Origin: Bradyrhizobium diversitatis
GTDB taxonomy: Bacteria > Pseudomonadota > Alphaproteobacteria > Rhizobiales > Xanthobacteraceae
Direction of reading: 5' to 3'
DNA length: 64,000 nucleotides
NCBI RefSeq assembly: GCF_016031635.1
Contig: NZ_JACEGD010000005.1
Location: 62,001 to 126,000, forward strand
The notes below the pieces were generated by a model that searched no databases, had not been told where the DNA came from, and saw only the letters and a list, made by a program, of their open reading frames with translations. This document shows, piece by piece, positions 43,769-55,352 of the stretch (position 1 is the first letter of the stretch; each line of letters starts with the position of its first letter). A program made the position numbers and the translations under genes.

Positions 43769-44452
43769 TCAGAAATCCTGGCCGTGCTTTTCGGCAGTCT
43801 TGTCATCGTCCGCCATCCGGTATCGGACCAGCATCTGGCTACGTGACAGGAATGACCTGCTCGCCGGGCCCGCGAGCAGCGCAGCATGTATCACATTTGA
43901 CCGGGTGAGTGCCAAATCCAATTCTACCGATTTCAGTGCGGTGACGACCGGAATCTGCGGCTCAGCGCCGCGATTTCCGGCATTTTGACGTGCCAGCATG
44001 TCCAATTTGCGGATTCCGTCCGCGGCCCCGTCGCTGGCGTGGATCAGGACCTCGACCGTACCCTCCCGAAGCGCGCTCTCGACCTTGCCGAAGCCGGCCA
44101 CAACCTGGCCCGCCTTGGCGGCGATCCCAAGGGCTTCCGTTACGCTCCGAACCAGGAGCGCCTCGATGTCGGTGGGAAGCGTCTGAGGGATGCGCAGATC
44201 GCGCTTGAAAGCCTTGCTAAATTGGTGACGCCGGACGGCTTCCGCAACCACCTTGCGTGAGGCGGTGATCCACATGCCGCGTCCGGGCAGCTTGCGCTTG
44301 AGATCGGGAACCACCTCGCCTTGCGGCGATACGACGAAGCGGATCAGTTCGTCGATCGGCCGGACCTCGCGACTGACCGCGCACATGCGCATGGTCGCGG
44401 ACCTTTCGGTCCGCGGCCCATGGTCGAGTTCGCTGTCAATGCTGGCGAGCAT
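43769..44452 (-). CDS. ylxR: YlxR (DUF448) RNA-binding protein fused to an L7Ae-like domain
   Basis: A 227-residue protein between nusA and infB. The N-terminal half (about 20-95) is the YlxR domain with MRMCAVSREVRPIDELIRFVV and LPGRGMWITASRKVVAEAV. The C-terminal half (about 105-200) resembles the L7Ae/YlxQ RNA-binding fold: LGIAAKAGQVVAGFGKVESALREG and HASDGAADG. In Bacillus these are the separate genes ylxR and ylxQ; here they form one protein. It probably binds nucleic acid in transcription-translation coupling, but its role is not settled. It lies 23 bases after nusA. Confidence 0.9.
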   Translation of the reverse strand: MLASIDSELDHGPRTERSATMRMCAVSREVRPIDELIRFVVSPQGEVVPDLKRKLPGRGMWITASRKVVAEAVRRHQFSKAFKRDLRIPQTLPTDIEALLVRSVTEALGIAAKAGQVVAGFGKVESALREGTVEVLIHASDGAADGIRKLDMLARQNAGNRGAEPQIPVVTALKSVELDLALTRSNVIHAALLAGPASRSFLSRSQMLVRYRMADDDKTAEKHGQDF

Positions 44453-44475
44453 CCGGATGACATCCTCCCTGGCCC

Positions 44476-46086
<1,611 letters not shown>

Positions 46087-46088
46087 GG

Positions 46089-47201
<1,113 letters not shown>

Positions 47202-48284
47202 ATGACCGTTGCCACGTCGCTCATTCCTGGATTGGACGATATCGTCAAACGCGGCGATCCGCGGCGACGCGGCGAGATCGCGCGGGCCATCGCCCAGTTG
47301 TTCTTCCAGGATGCGGAGAAGCTCCGCCCCGAGTTGATCGATCTCTTCGACAATCTCCTGATCGATCTCGTCCCGCACGCCGAGCTGTCCTCGCGGGTCG
47401 ATCTGGCCGAGCGCTTCTCGCACCTGAACAACGCGCCGCCGCATCTGGTCAATCAGCTCGCGCGCGAAAACGAGATCATGGTGGCCGGTCCCGTGCTGCG
47501 CCGCTCGCCCGTGCTTGACGACGCGGCTCTTGCCGAGATCGCGCGCCTCAAAGGCCAGGGCCATCTCCTGGCGATGACGGAGCGCCCAGCCTTGTCTCCC
47601 GTCGTCACCGACGTGCTGGTCGAGCGCGGCGATCGCGACGTGGTGCGCCGCGCCGCAGGCAATGCCGGCGCGGTGTTCTCACCAGGCAGCTATTCCGAGA
47701 TGATCAGGCGCGCGGCCCAGGACGGCGTGCTGACGCTCAAGATCGGCCAGCGCAACGACCTCTCCGGCGAGCACCTGAAACAGCTGCTTGACGGGACGCT
47801 CGACGTCATTCGCCGCCGCCTCTCCAGCGTGGTCAATCCCGCGCGCAAGGCCGAGATCAAGCACGCGATGGCGGCGATCGAGGAGGCCGCGCGCCCGCCG
47901 GGGCCGCGCCGCGATTTTTCGGGCGCGCAGCGCACGGTGCTCGCCTTGCATCGAGAGGGCCATCTCGGCGAAAGCGCGCTGCTCGGCTTCGCCAAGGCGC
48001 ACAAATACGAGGAATCGATCGCCTCGCTCTCGGCGATGTCCGGCATTCGCCTCTCGACCCTCGACCGCCTGATCGCGGGCGACCGCTACGATCCGCTTCT
48101 GATCCTGGGCCGCGTGCTCAATCTCGGCTGGCCCACGGTGCGTGCGCTCATCCTGCTCTGGTACGGTCCGCAACGCACGCCTGCCGATGCCGACCTCGAG
48201 GCCGCGCGCGTGAACTTCACGCGCCTGATGCCGACGACCGCCGAACGCGTCGTGAATTTCTGGCGCAACCGGCGGACGATTTAA
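47202..48284 (+). CDS. DUF2336 protein
   Basis: A 360-residue, mostly helical protein matching the alphaproteobacterial DUF2336 family. It contains HEAT-like segments (LIDLFDNLLIDLVPHAELSSRVDLAERFSHL, LTEVLVERGDRDVVRRAAGNAGAVFS-type repeats). No catalytic motif or membrane segment is visible. The ATG at 47202 was preferred to a TTG 16 codons earlier. It stands alone, divergent from the rimP operon. Function unknown; repeats of this kind usually mediate protein contacts. Confidence 0.82.
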   Translation: MTVATSLIPGLDDIVKRGDPRRRGEIARAIAQLFFQDAEKLRPELIDLFDNLLIDLVPHAELSSRVDLAERFSHLNNAPPHLVNQLARENEIMVAGPVLRRSPVLDDAALAEIARLKGQGHLLAMTERPALSPVVTDVLVERGDRDVVRRAAGNAGAVFSPGSYSEMIRRAAQDGVLTLKIGQRNDLSGEHLKQLLDGTLDVIRRRLSSVVNPARKAEIKHAMAAIEEAARPPGPRRDFSGAQRTVLALHREGHLGESALLGFAKAHKYEESIASLSAMSGIRLSTLDRLIAGDRYDPLLILGRVLNLGWPTVRALILLWYGPQRTPADADLEAARVNFTRLMPTTAERVVNFWRNRRTI

Positions 48285-48295
48285 AGAACAGGCGT

Positions 48296-48387
48296 TGTCG
48301 TCATGGCCGGGCTTGTCCCGGCCATCCACGTTCTTCGTGCCGCTGAAAGAAAGTACGTGGATGCCCGGGACAAGCCCGGGCATGACG
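48296..48387. repeat. Palindromic intergenic repeat, family B copy 2
   Basis: GTCATGGCCGGGCTTGTCCC and GGCCATCCACG are matched by CGTGGATGCC and GGGACAAGCCCGGGCATGAC. It matches family B at 26269-26351 with the two halves swapped in CCGGGC versus CGGGCC detail. It fills the convergent gap between the DUF2336 gene and trmB. Confidence 0.85.
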
Positions 48388-48411
48388 ACTGCGGGTGGAT
48401 CGCGCCAAAAA

Positions 48412-49122
48412 TCACACCCGCCGAAATCGCAAATACGCCGCCTTGCGTCCTTCCCGCGCGGCCTTCCGGCCGTAGCGTGTCATGGTGTAGCCCGGCCATG
48501 GCTGGCGGAAATCGTCGGCGCGTTCGGCCAGCCAGACGAAGTCCTGCGAGCGCGCAAGATGCGACAGCGTCCAGGCGCAGTAATCGTCGATGTCGCAGAC
48601 GAAACGGAACTCGCCGCCGCTTCGGAGCACGCGCGCCATTGCGGCGATCGTCCTGTCCTGGACGAAGCGCCGCTTCCAGTGTCGCCGCTTCGGCCAGGGA
48701 TCGGGATGGATCAGGTCGATCCGCGACAGCGAAGCCTTCGGAAGCCAGGCCAGCAGCTCGGCGGCATCGCCCGCGAACAGGCGGATATTGCCGATGTTGG
48801 CGGCCTCGATCTGCGCGAGAATTTTCGCCATGCCGTTGACGTAGGGTTCGCAGCCGATGAAGCCCGTGGCAGGAAAGTTCTGGGCCTCGGCCGCGAGATG
48901 CTCGCCGCCGCCGAAGCCGATCTCGAGCCTGACGTCTTCGGCTGCGGGAGCGAAGATCGCGCGGGCATCCGCCGGCGCCTCACCGTCGATGTCGAGGGCA
49001 AGATGCGGCAGCAGCTGCTCGATCAACCCGGCCTGGTGTTGCCTGAGCTTGTGGCCTTTGCGGCGCCCGAAGAAGGCGCGGTCGCTGTCGTCGCGATCGG
49101 GGCCCGATTTGCGTTCGCTCAT
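48412..49122 (-). CDS. trmB: tRNA (guanine-N7-)-methyltransferase
   Basis: A 236-residue SAM-dependent enzyme that forms m7G46 in tRNA variable loops. The SAM motif LEIGFGGGEHLAAEA, the HPDPWPKRRHWKRRFVQ block and the N-terminal GRRKGHKLRQHQ region are diagnostic. Its ATG overlaps the upstream peptidase stop as ATGA. Confidence 0.97.
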   Translation of the reverse strand: MSERKSGPDRDDSDRAFFGRRKGHKLRQHQAGLIEQLLPHLALDIDGEAPADARAIFAPAAEDVRLEIGFGGGEHLAAEAQNFPATGFIGCEPYVNGMAKILAQIEAANIGNIRLFAGDAAELLAWLPKASLSRIDLIHPDPWPKRRHWKRRFVQDRTIAAMARVLRSGGEFRFVCDIDDYCAWTLSHLARSQDFVWLAERADDFRQPWPGYTMTRYGRKAAREGRKAAYLRFRRV

Positions 49123-50246
49123 CGCAGCGTCTGATACAGGCGATGGAGCAGCCGCGCGCGCGGCGCGAGCGACGAGACATAGAGCTGCTCATAATGGGTG
49201 TGCGCGCCCTTGCCGTCGACGCCGAGCCCGTCGAGCGTAGCGGTGTAGGCGGCGGTGAAATTGCCGTCCGAGCCGCCGCCTGTGTGCGTGTCGATCAGCT
49301 CGAAGCCGATCTCCGTGGCGAGCGTCTTCGCATGCTCGTACAGCGAGGCGCCTGCGTTGCTCTTCTCGTAAGGCGGACGATTGAGCTCGCCGGTGACCGT
49401 GAAGGTGACACCGTCCGTCTTCGATGTCAGCCCGAGAATCTTGCCGACGAACTCGTCTGCGTCCTTGAGGTTAACCACGCGCAGATCAACTTCGGCATAG
49501 GCCTCTTCCGGCGTGACGTTGGGGCGCGTGCCGCCACGCACCACGCCGACATTGACGGTGACGCCGCGCGTCGGATCGTTCATTCCTTCCAGCGCCAGGA
49601 TGATGTTGGCGAGCTCGCGGACGGCGCTGCGGCCGTCTTCCGGCCGGGAGCCGGCATGCGCCGGCACGCCCTTGACGAACACCCGGAAGCGTCCGACGCC
49701 CTTGCGTCCGGTGACGATCTTGCCGCCGTCGCGCGCCGGCTCGGTCACCAGCACATATTTGGCCTTGCGCCCTTCCTTCTCGATCAGCGCACGCGACGTC
49801 GGGCTGCCGATCTCCTCGTCGGAGGTGAACAGGTGTGTGATGCCGAGCGGCGAGCGATCGGCCGTCGCGCAAAGCGCGCGAAAGGCGTGATGGGCGATGT
49901 AGGCACCGCCCTTCATGTCGTAGATGCCAGGGCCGAACGCGACGTCGCCTTCAACCTTGAACGGCAGGCGCTTGATGAATCCGATGGGATGAACGGTATC
50001 GAGATGGCTCAGCACCAGGATGCCCGGTCGGTCCTGGCCCCAATTCGTGCGCGCCACGAGATGATCGCCGCAGCCATCCACGCCGGCGACGCGCTCGAGC
50101 GTGACAGGCAGGTCGCGGTATTGCTCCGCGACCAGAGACACCAGCTCGTTGACCTGTTCAGGCGCTTCGGTCGGTGTCTCGATTTCCACCCAGCGGCGGA
50201 TGCCATCGAGGATGGTTTGGGAATCGAACCAATTGGAGCCGGTCAT
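49119..50246 (-). CDS. M20-family metallopeptidase (glutamate carboxypeptidase type)
   Basis: A 375-residue two-zinc hydrolase. Metal ligands appear in LVLSHLDTVHP (His), GPGIYDMKGG (bridging Asp), FTSDEEIGSP (catalytic Glu pair), VTEPARDGGK (Glu) and DTHTGGGSDGN near the C-terminus; the lid domain is in between. The layout matches carboxypeptidase G2-like enzymes that remove C-terminal Glu from peptides or folates. No signal peptide is evident from the ATG at 50246, so a cytoplasmic site is likely. Earlier ATGs at 50273 and 50276 lack a better ribosome site. Confidence 0.87.
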   Translation of the reverse strand: MTGSNWFDSQTILDGIRRWVEIETPTEAPEQVNELVSLVAEQYRDLPVTLERVAGVDGCGDHLVARTNWGQDRPGILVLSHLDTVHPIGFIKRLPFKVEGDVAFGPGIYDMKGGAYIAHHAFRALCATADRSPLGITHLFTSDEEIGSPTSRALIEKEGRKAKYVLVTEPARDGGKIVTGRKGVGRFRVFVKGVPAHAGSRPEDGRSAVRELANIILALEGMNDPTRGVTVNVGVVRGGTRPNVTPEEAYAEVDLRVVNLKDADEFVGKILGLTSKTDGVTFTVTGELNRPPYEKSNAGASLYEHAKTLATEIGFELIDTHTGGGSDGNFTAAYTATLDGLGVDGKGAHTHYEQLYVSSLAPRARLLHRLYQTLR

Positions 50247-50362
50247 GAGCGCATCTGTGCCTTTGAATCGCATCATCGAAGCGGGCGCGCAGCAAAGCGC
50301 GGCCCTAAATGACGACATAGGCCAGATTTGACGCAGTCTCAAATCGCCATCGAGACGGCGCT

Positions 50363-50776
50363 TCAGCGCTTGTCGGGGCCTTCGCGGGCCGCAATCTGCT
50401 CGACGAGATCGACGATGGAGCGGCGCATCTTCGAATCGGTGATTCGCGTGAACGCCTTGGTCAAGGCGAGCCCTTCGGAGGTCGCGAGAAAGTCCGAGAC
50501 GTAAGAGGGCGAGGCGCCTTCGCTGAAGCCATCCGGACCCGGCACGCCGCTCGGGCCGCCTTCGAACAGGAATGACACCGGCACCTGGAGAATCTCGGCG
50601 ATCTGCTGGATGCGGCTCGCGCCGACCCGGTTGGTGCCCTTCTCGTATTTCTGGACCTGCTGGAAAGTCAGGCCCAAAGCTTCACCAAGCTTCTCCTGGC
50701 TCATGCCCAACATGATGCGGCGCATGCGCACGCGACTGCCGACATATTTGTCAACAGGGTTGGGCGCTTTCGACAT
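50363..50776 (-). CDS. praR: PraR-like helix-turn-helix repressor
   Basis: A 137-residue XRE-type regulator. MSKAPNPVDKYVGSRVRMRR precedes the helix-turn-helix (IMLGMSQEKLGEALGLTFQQVQKYEKGTNRVGASRIQQIAEIL, about 20-72), and a helical C-terminal part follows. It closely matches PraR of Azorhizobium and Rhizobium, a repressor that affects attachment, biofilm and R-body or quorum-linked genes. The ATG at 50776 is chosen over an extension of 15 codons because the known proteins begin MSK. It lies downstream of lnt. Confidence 0.85.
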   Translation of the reverse strand: MSKAPNPVDKYVGSRVRMRRIMLGMSQEKLGEALGLTFQQVQKYEKGTNRVGASRIQQIAEILQVPVSFLFEGGPSGVPGPDGFSEGASPSYVSDFLATSEGLALTKAFTRITDSKMRRSIVDLVEQIAAREGPDKR

Positions 50777-50938
50777 TTCCTCAGCCCTCCAAACATCACC
50801 TTCGGCGCAATCATCAAGCATGCCTCGGGTGCAGCATCGTCAAAACCAAACCCTGTTATTGGGAAACATTGCGGAGAAATTTAGCAACGCACCTCTGTCT
50901 TTCGCAGCTGGTGCAGAATGGGGAGCCCGCGTGCAGTC

Positions 50939-50964
50939 TGTCAACCGTGGGACTACGGTTGTCA
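50939..50964. promoter_or_regulatory. Inverted repeat between lnt and praR
   Basis: TGTCAACCGT and ACGGTTGTCA are inverted with one mismatch around a GGGACT spacer, about 30 bases past the lnt stop and 165 bases before praR. There is no T-run, so it may be an operator, possibly for PraR itself, or a processing stem at the lnt 3' end. Confidence 0.35.
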
Positions 50965-50994
50965 AAGGTTTCCGGCTACGCCCATGAGAGGCAA

Positions 50995-52608
50995 TCAGGG
51001 ATGTCGTTTGGCGACACGGCGGCGGACGGCCACAATCACGGCGAGCGCGACGAGCATGATTGCCGGTACATCACCCACCCGTGCATAGACGGTCGGCGGG
51101 ATCGCGGCCGGAAGGTTTGCATCCAAAATGCCTTCGATGCCGAGGCCGAGGCTTGCGACCGTGCGTCCGACCGGATCGATCACTGCGGAGATGCCGGTAT
51201 TGGCGGAGCGGACCAGCGGCAATCCGAGCTCGATCGCGCGCATCCGTGACTGCTCCAGATGCTGATATGGGCCGGTCGAGATGCCGAACCAGCCGTCGTT
51301 GGTGAGGTTCACGATCCAGCCCGGACGTTCGTTGCGTCCAGCCACTTCGCCGGGAAAGATGGCTTCGTAGCAGATCAGCGGCAGCGCCGGTGGTACGCCG
51401 GGGACCGGCAGCACATGCCGCACGCTGCCGGCGATGAAGCCGCCACGCACACGCGTCAGCTGCTCGAAACCGAGCTTCTCCATCAACGTCTGGTAGGGGA
51501 GAAATTCTCCGAACGGGACCAAATGCACCTTGTCGTACACAGCGAGCACGCTGCCGTCGTGATCGATCACGTAGATCGAGTTATAGGCGCGCGTGATCGG
51601 CGTGCCCCGCGGCAGGTCGGGCGCGCGGACCGAGCCCGTGATCAGCACGGTACCCTTGGGCAGGAGGTCGGCGATTTGCGCCATCGCGTCGGCTTCGCGG
51701 GTCAGGAAGAACGGAAAGGCGGATTCCGGCCAGATCAGGATGGTGGCATCGCGTACGCCGGTCGATTGCGGGCCGGAGGCGCGGTCCGACAGAGCAAGGT
51801 ACTTCTTCATCACCTCCGTCTTCGCGGCGTAGTTGAATTTTGCGTCCTGCTGGAGGTTCGGCTGCATCAGGCGCAGCTTGGCGCCCGACACCATCGTGGT
51901 TGGATGCAGCGACAGGCGGATTGCGCCGAAGACGCTCATGATGACCAGAAGCGCGACGGCGGCCGCCGGCGCGCGCCACGGCAGGCGGCGATCGGGCGTG
52001 CGGTCGATCAGCGTCGCCGGGCTTGCGAAGATCGCAACCGTCAGGAACGTCATGCCCCACAGGCCGATCAGCGACGCCGTCTGGGCCAGCGGCAGCGGCT
52101 CGGACAGCGCGTAGCCGAACGCGTTCCAGGGAAAGCCTGTCAGTGCGTGACCGCGCAGCCATTCGCTCAAGGTGAGGCTCGCGGCGAGCGCCAGCACGCG
52201 CGTGGCGTTCTTGGTCCACAGCAGGCGTGCCAGCGCAAAGCCCATCGCGGTGAAGATCGACAGATAGGCCGGCAGGCCGAGGACGGCGAACGGCGTCAGC
52301 CAGGCGAACACGTCGGCGTCGACAAAGAAGGCGTAGCCGATCCAATAGAGGCCGGGCACGAAATAGCCGAGCCCGAACCAGTAGCCGGTCAACGCGGCGG
52401 CGGGGACGCCGTCATAGCGGCCGGCGCCGGCGCCGTCGATCAGCCAGACCAGCACCGGGAAGGTGACGAACAGCACCGGGAAGAGGTTGAACGGCGCCAG
52501 CGCCAGCACCGACAGCGCCCCGGCCGCCATGGCGATGACGGCGCGCTTCCATCCCCAGGTGAGAATGATGGCGAGCGCAATCTGCCGGAGTCGCTGTGAT
52601 GGACTCAC
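50995..52608 (-). CDS. lnt: Apolipoprotein N-acyltransferase
   Basis: A 537-residue inner-membrane enzyme that adds the third acyl chain to lipoproteins. About seven membrane helices occupy residues 20-240, followed by a periplasmic nitrilase domain and a last helix near the end. The triad appears as Glu in IWPESAFPF, Lys in YDKVHLVPFGE and Cys in LICYEAIFP. The start is GTG at 52608, overlapping the corC stop as GTGA, so translation is coupled. Confidence 0.96.
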   Translation of the reverse strand: MSPSQRLRQIALAIILTWGWKRAVIAMAAGALSVLALAPFNLFPVLFVTFPVLVWLIDGAGAGRYDGVPAAALTGYWFGLGYFVPGLYWIGYAFFVDADVFAWLTPFAVLGLPAYLSIFTAMGFALARLLWTKNATRVLALAASLTLSEWLRGHALTGFPWNAFGYALSEPLPLAQTASLIGLWGMTFLTVAIFASPATLIDRTPDRRLPWRAPAAAVALLVIMSVFGAIRLSLHPTTMVSGAKLRLMQPNLQQDAKFNYAAKTEVMKKYLALSDRASGPQSTGVRDATILIWPESAFPFFLTREADAMAQIADLLPKGTVLITGSVRAPDLPRGTPITRAYNSIYVIDHDGSVLAVYDKVHLVPFGEFLPYQTLMEKLGFEQLTRVRGGFIAGSVRHVLPVPGVPPALPLICYEAIFPGEVAGRNERPGWIVNLTNDGWFGISTGPYQHLEQSRMRAIELGLPLVRSANTGISAVIDPVGRTVASLGLGIEGILDANLPAAIPPTVYARVGDVPAIMLVALAVIVAVRRRVAKRHP

Positions 52609-53723
52609 TGCGGGCCGGTCCCATCGCTCGGTGGCGGCGTGGGCGTGTCGCTGGCCGATGGCTGTCCGCTCTCCGGCGTGGCTTCGCGGCGCCGGCTCTC
52701 GCGCTGGGTGCGCGGCGCAGGGCGCTCCTTCCGTGTCGAGATGCGCAGCCGCTTGACCCGGCGCGGATCGGCGTCGAGCACCTCGACCTCGTACGTGCCC
52801 GGACCGGAGATCACCTCGCCGCGCACCGGCAGGCGTCCGACGAAGCTGACGAGATAACCGCCCAGCGTCTCCACCTCCTCGCCGGCTTCGCCGGTGACGA
52901 AATCCTCGCCGATCACAGACCGGACGTCGTCGAGGCTGGCGCGGGCGTCGGCGATGAAGGCGTTGTCGGGCAGGCGCACGATCGAGGGTGGCTCATCGCT
53001 GTCGTGCTCGTCGTCGATTTCGCCGACGATCTGCTCGACGATGTCCTCGATCGAGACCAGGCCGTCGCTGCCGCCATATTCGTCGACCACCAGCGCCAGA
53101 TGGATGCGCGTGGCCTGCATCTGTGCGAGCAGGTCGATCGCCCGCATCGACGGCGGCACGTAGAGCAGCTTGCGGATGATATGCGCATCATGAAGCGGCA
53201 GCGCGAGATCAACGGCGCGCAGGTCGAGCCCGGCCGGCAGCGGCTTCTTGCGCTTGGTCTTGGTGGCTTCCGATACGCGGGCGCGCGCGGTCATGAAGGC
53301 GAGCAGGTCACGGATATGGACGATGCCGACGGGATCGTCGAGCGTCTCGTTGAAGACCACGAGGCGGGAATGGCCGGCACTCTCGAACCGGTCCATCAAT
53401 TCGCCGAGCGGGATGTCGCGCTTCACTGCGATGATGTCGGCGCGATGCACCATGACGTCGGCGATACGGCGCTCGTGCAGGCCGAGAATGTTGCGCAGCA
53501 TGGTGCGCTCGACCGCGGAGAAGCCGGTGTCGTCGGGCGTCGATGCATCGAGCACGACCTGGAGGTCGTGGCGGACCGAGCCCGCCTTCCAGCCGAACAG
53601 CGTCCGGATGGCGCGCAGGAGCCAGCCTTCGGCGGCCGGGCGCATCACCTCGCCATGGGCCACGACGGCGGGCAGATTGCGCGTGTTGCGCGGGTTGTCC
53701 TGGACTGGATCGGAATCCGGCAT
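52605..53723 (-). CDS. CorC/TlyC-type CBS-domain protein
   Basis: A 372-residue soluble protein with two CBS domains (about 85-210, MVHRADIIAVKRDIPLGELMDRFESAGHSRLVVF and LALVVDEYGGSDGLVSIEDIVEQIVGEI) and a C-terminal transporter-associated CorC_HlyC domain. It has been linked to metal efflux and cofactor-responsive control, and it lacks the membrane domain of larger homologues. I chose the ATG at 53723, one base after the ybeY stop, over one nine codons earlier. The C-terminal tail is Arg- and Pro-rich. Confidence 0.88.
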   Translation of the reverse strand: MPDSDPVQDNPRNTRNLPAVVAHGEVMRPAAEGWLLRAIRTLFGWKAGSVRHDLQVVLDASTPDDTGFSAVERTMLRNILGLHERRIADVMVHRADIIAVKRDIPLGELMDRFESAGHSRLVVFNETLDDPVGIVHIRDLLAFMTARARVSEATKTKRKKPLPAGLDLRAVDLALPLHDAHIIRKLLYVPPSMRAIDLLAQMQATRIHLALVVDEYGGSDGLVSIEDIVEQIVGEIDDEHDSDEPPSIVRLPDNAFIADARASLDDVRSVIGEDFVTGEAGEEVETLGGYLVSFVGRLPVRGEVISGPGTYEVEVLDADPRRVKRLRISTRKERPAPRTQRESRRREATPESGQPSASDTPTPPPSDGTGPQ

Positions 53724-53724
53724 C

Positions 53725-54234
53725 TCAGTGCGCCCCGGCGCGGTCGGCATAGGGATCGGGGATGCCGAGATGCGCCAGGATCTGCGTCTCCAGCGCTTCC
53801 ATCTCCTCGGCGTCGCCGTCGTTCTCGTGATCGTAGCCGATCAGATGCAGGAAGCCGTGCACGGCGAGGTGGCTCAAATGGTGCTCGAACGGCTTGTGTT
53901 CCTCGTCCGCCTCGCGCCGCATGGTCTCGTAGGCGATCGCGATGTCGCCGAGCATGCGCGGCGCATCGCCCGGCTTCCACCCGCCCTCCGGCTGGAGCGC
54001 GGGAAACGACAGCACGTTGGTCGGCTTGTCGATGCCGCGCCAGTTGCTGTTGAGGGTGCGGATGCCGGCGTCATCGGTCAGCATCACAGCCACTTCCGCG
54101 TCGGCAACGTCTTCGTCGACGCTCTCGGCGGCGGCCGCCACGGCGCGCTGGATCACGGCTTCGGAATCAGGCTCGCGCTGCCAGCAATCGGCGACGACGA
54201 GGACCTCGGTCATGGGCAGGTTGGAATGGGACAT
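53725..54234 (-). CDS. ybeY: YbeY, endoribonuclease/rRNA maturation factor
   Basis: A 169-residue zinc-dependent RNase needed for 16S rRNA 3' maturation and ribosome quality control. The metal motif HGFLHLIGYDHEND (three His) and NSNWRGIDKPTNVLSFP are diagnostic. It sits in the conserved miaB-phoH-ybeY-corC-lnt order, 58 bases after phoH and adjoining corC. Confidence 0.96.
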   Translation of the reverse strand: MSHSNLPMTEVLVVADCWQREPDSEAVIQRAVAAAAESVDEDVADAEVAVMLTDDAGIRTLNSNWRGIDKPTNVLSFPALQPEGGWKPGDAPRMLGDIAIAYETMRREADEEHKPFEHHLSHLAVHGFLHLIGYDHENDGDAEEMEALETQILAHLGIPDPYADRAGAH

Positions 54235-54292
54235 TGTGTTGTCTGGGACGAAAGGCGCCGTGCTCGCGCCTCTGGGGTCCGGTGTTGCCTCG

Positions 54293-55348
54293 TCAGGATT
54301 GACCGGTGGCCGGCCGCTGCGGCGAACCTTCGTAGGCGGAGACGATCCGCGCCACGAGTTCGTGGCGGATCACGTCCTCGGCCTTGAAATGAACCTGGGC
54401 AATTCCCTCGACGCCGCCCAGGAGGCGGGTCGCCTCGGCCAGGCCCGAAGTCTGGCCGTTCGGCAGGTCGATCTGCGAGGGATCGCCCGTCACGATCATG
54501 CGGCTGTTCTCGCCGAGGCGCGTCAGGAACATCTTCATCTGCATCGACGTGGTGTTCTGGGCTTCGTCCAGGATGATGGCGGCGTTGGTGAGCGTGCGGC
54601 CGCGCATGAAAGCGAGCGGCGCAATCTCGATCTCGCCGGTCTGCAGCGCACGCTCGACGATGCGCGCATCCATGAGGTCGTAGAGCGCATCGTAGATCGG
54701 CCGCAGATAAGGATCGACCTTCTCGCGGAGATCGCCGGGCAGGAAGCCGAGTCGCTCGCCGGCTTCCACCGCCGGGCGCGACAGGATGATGCGATCGACC
54801 TCCTTGCGCTCGAACAGCTGAGCGGCATGGGCCACGGCGAGCCAGGTCTTGCCGGTGCCGGCGGGGCCGACGCCGAACACCAGCTCGTGCCGCTTCAGCG
54901 CGCGGATGTAGGAGTCCTGTGCGGCGGTGCGCGCGCGCACCGGGCGCTTGCGCAGGTTGATGCTGTCGAAGGTCGATTTGGCCGATTTGGCGTCGAACTC
55001 GAACAGCGAACCCTGCGCGATCACGGCGCGGATCGCGCCTTCGACTTCGCCCTGGTCGAGATCCTGTCCCTTCACGGCCTGTCCGTAGAGCATCTCCAGC
55101 ACGCGGCGCGCGGCATCGCAGCCGTCGCGGCTGCCGCCGATGGTGATGTGGTTGCCCTTGGAATCGACGACGACGCCGAGTCGCCGCTCGATCTGCGCCA
55201 GATGCTGGCCGTAGGGGCCGACCAGCGCGGAAGCGGCGCGGTTGTCGTCGAAGTCGATGACGACCTGGGTCTCGGGCGGAACTTGCATGTCGCGGTCAAA
55301 TTTGCGGCTGGGAGCGAACGAAGACGAATCCGATGCGCTTTTGGGCAA
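54293..55348 (-). CDS. phoH: PhoH-like ATPase
   Basis: A 351-residue P-loop ATPase. An N-terminal KH-like region (VVIDFDDNRAASALVGPYGQHLAQIE) precedes Walker A GPAGTGKT and Walker B AIILDEAQN. The RLGENSRMIVTGDPSQID block is typical. PhoH proteins act on RNA, often with YbeY, encoded next. The TTG at 55348, four bases after the miaB stop and with GGAG nine bases upstream, is preferred; a GTG at 55396 would overlap miaB by 44 bases. Confidence 0.9.
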   Translation of the reverse strand: MPKSASDSSSFAPSRKFDRDMQVPPETQVVIDFDDNRAASALVGPYGQHLAQIERRLGVVVDSKGNHITIGGSRDGCDAARRVLEMLYGQAVKGQDLDQGEVEGAIRAVIAQGSLFEFDAKSAKSTFDSINLRKRPVRARTAAQDSYIRALKRHELVFGVGPAGTGKTWLAVAHAAQLFERKEVDRIILSRPAVEAGERLGFLPGDLREKVDPYLRPIYDALYDLMDARIVERALQTGEIEIAPLAFMRGRTLTNAAIILDEAQNTTSMQMKMFLTRLGENSRMIVTGDPSQIDLPNGQTSGLAEATRLLGGVEGIAQVHFKAEDVIRHELVARIVSAYEGSPQRPATGQS

Positions 55349-55352
55349 GGGT

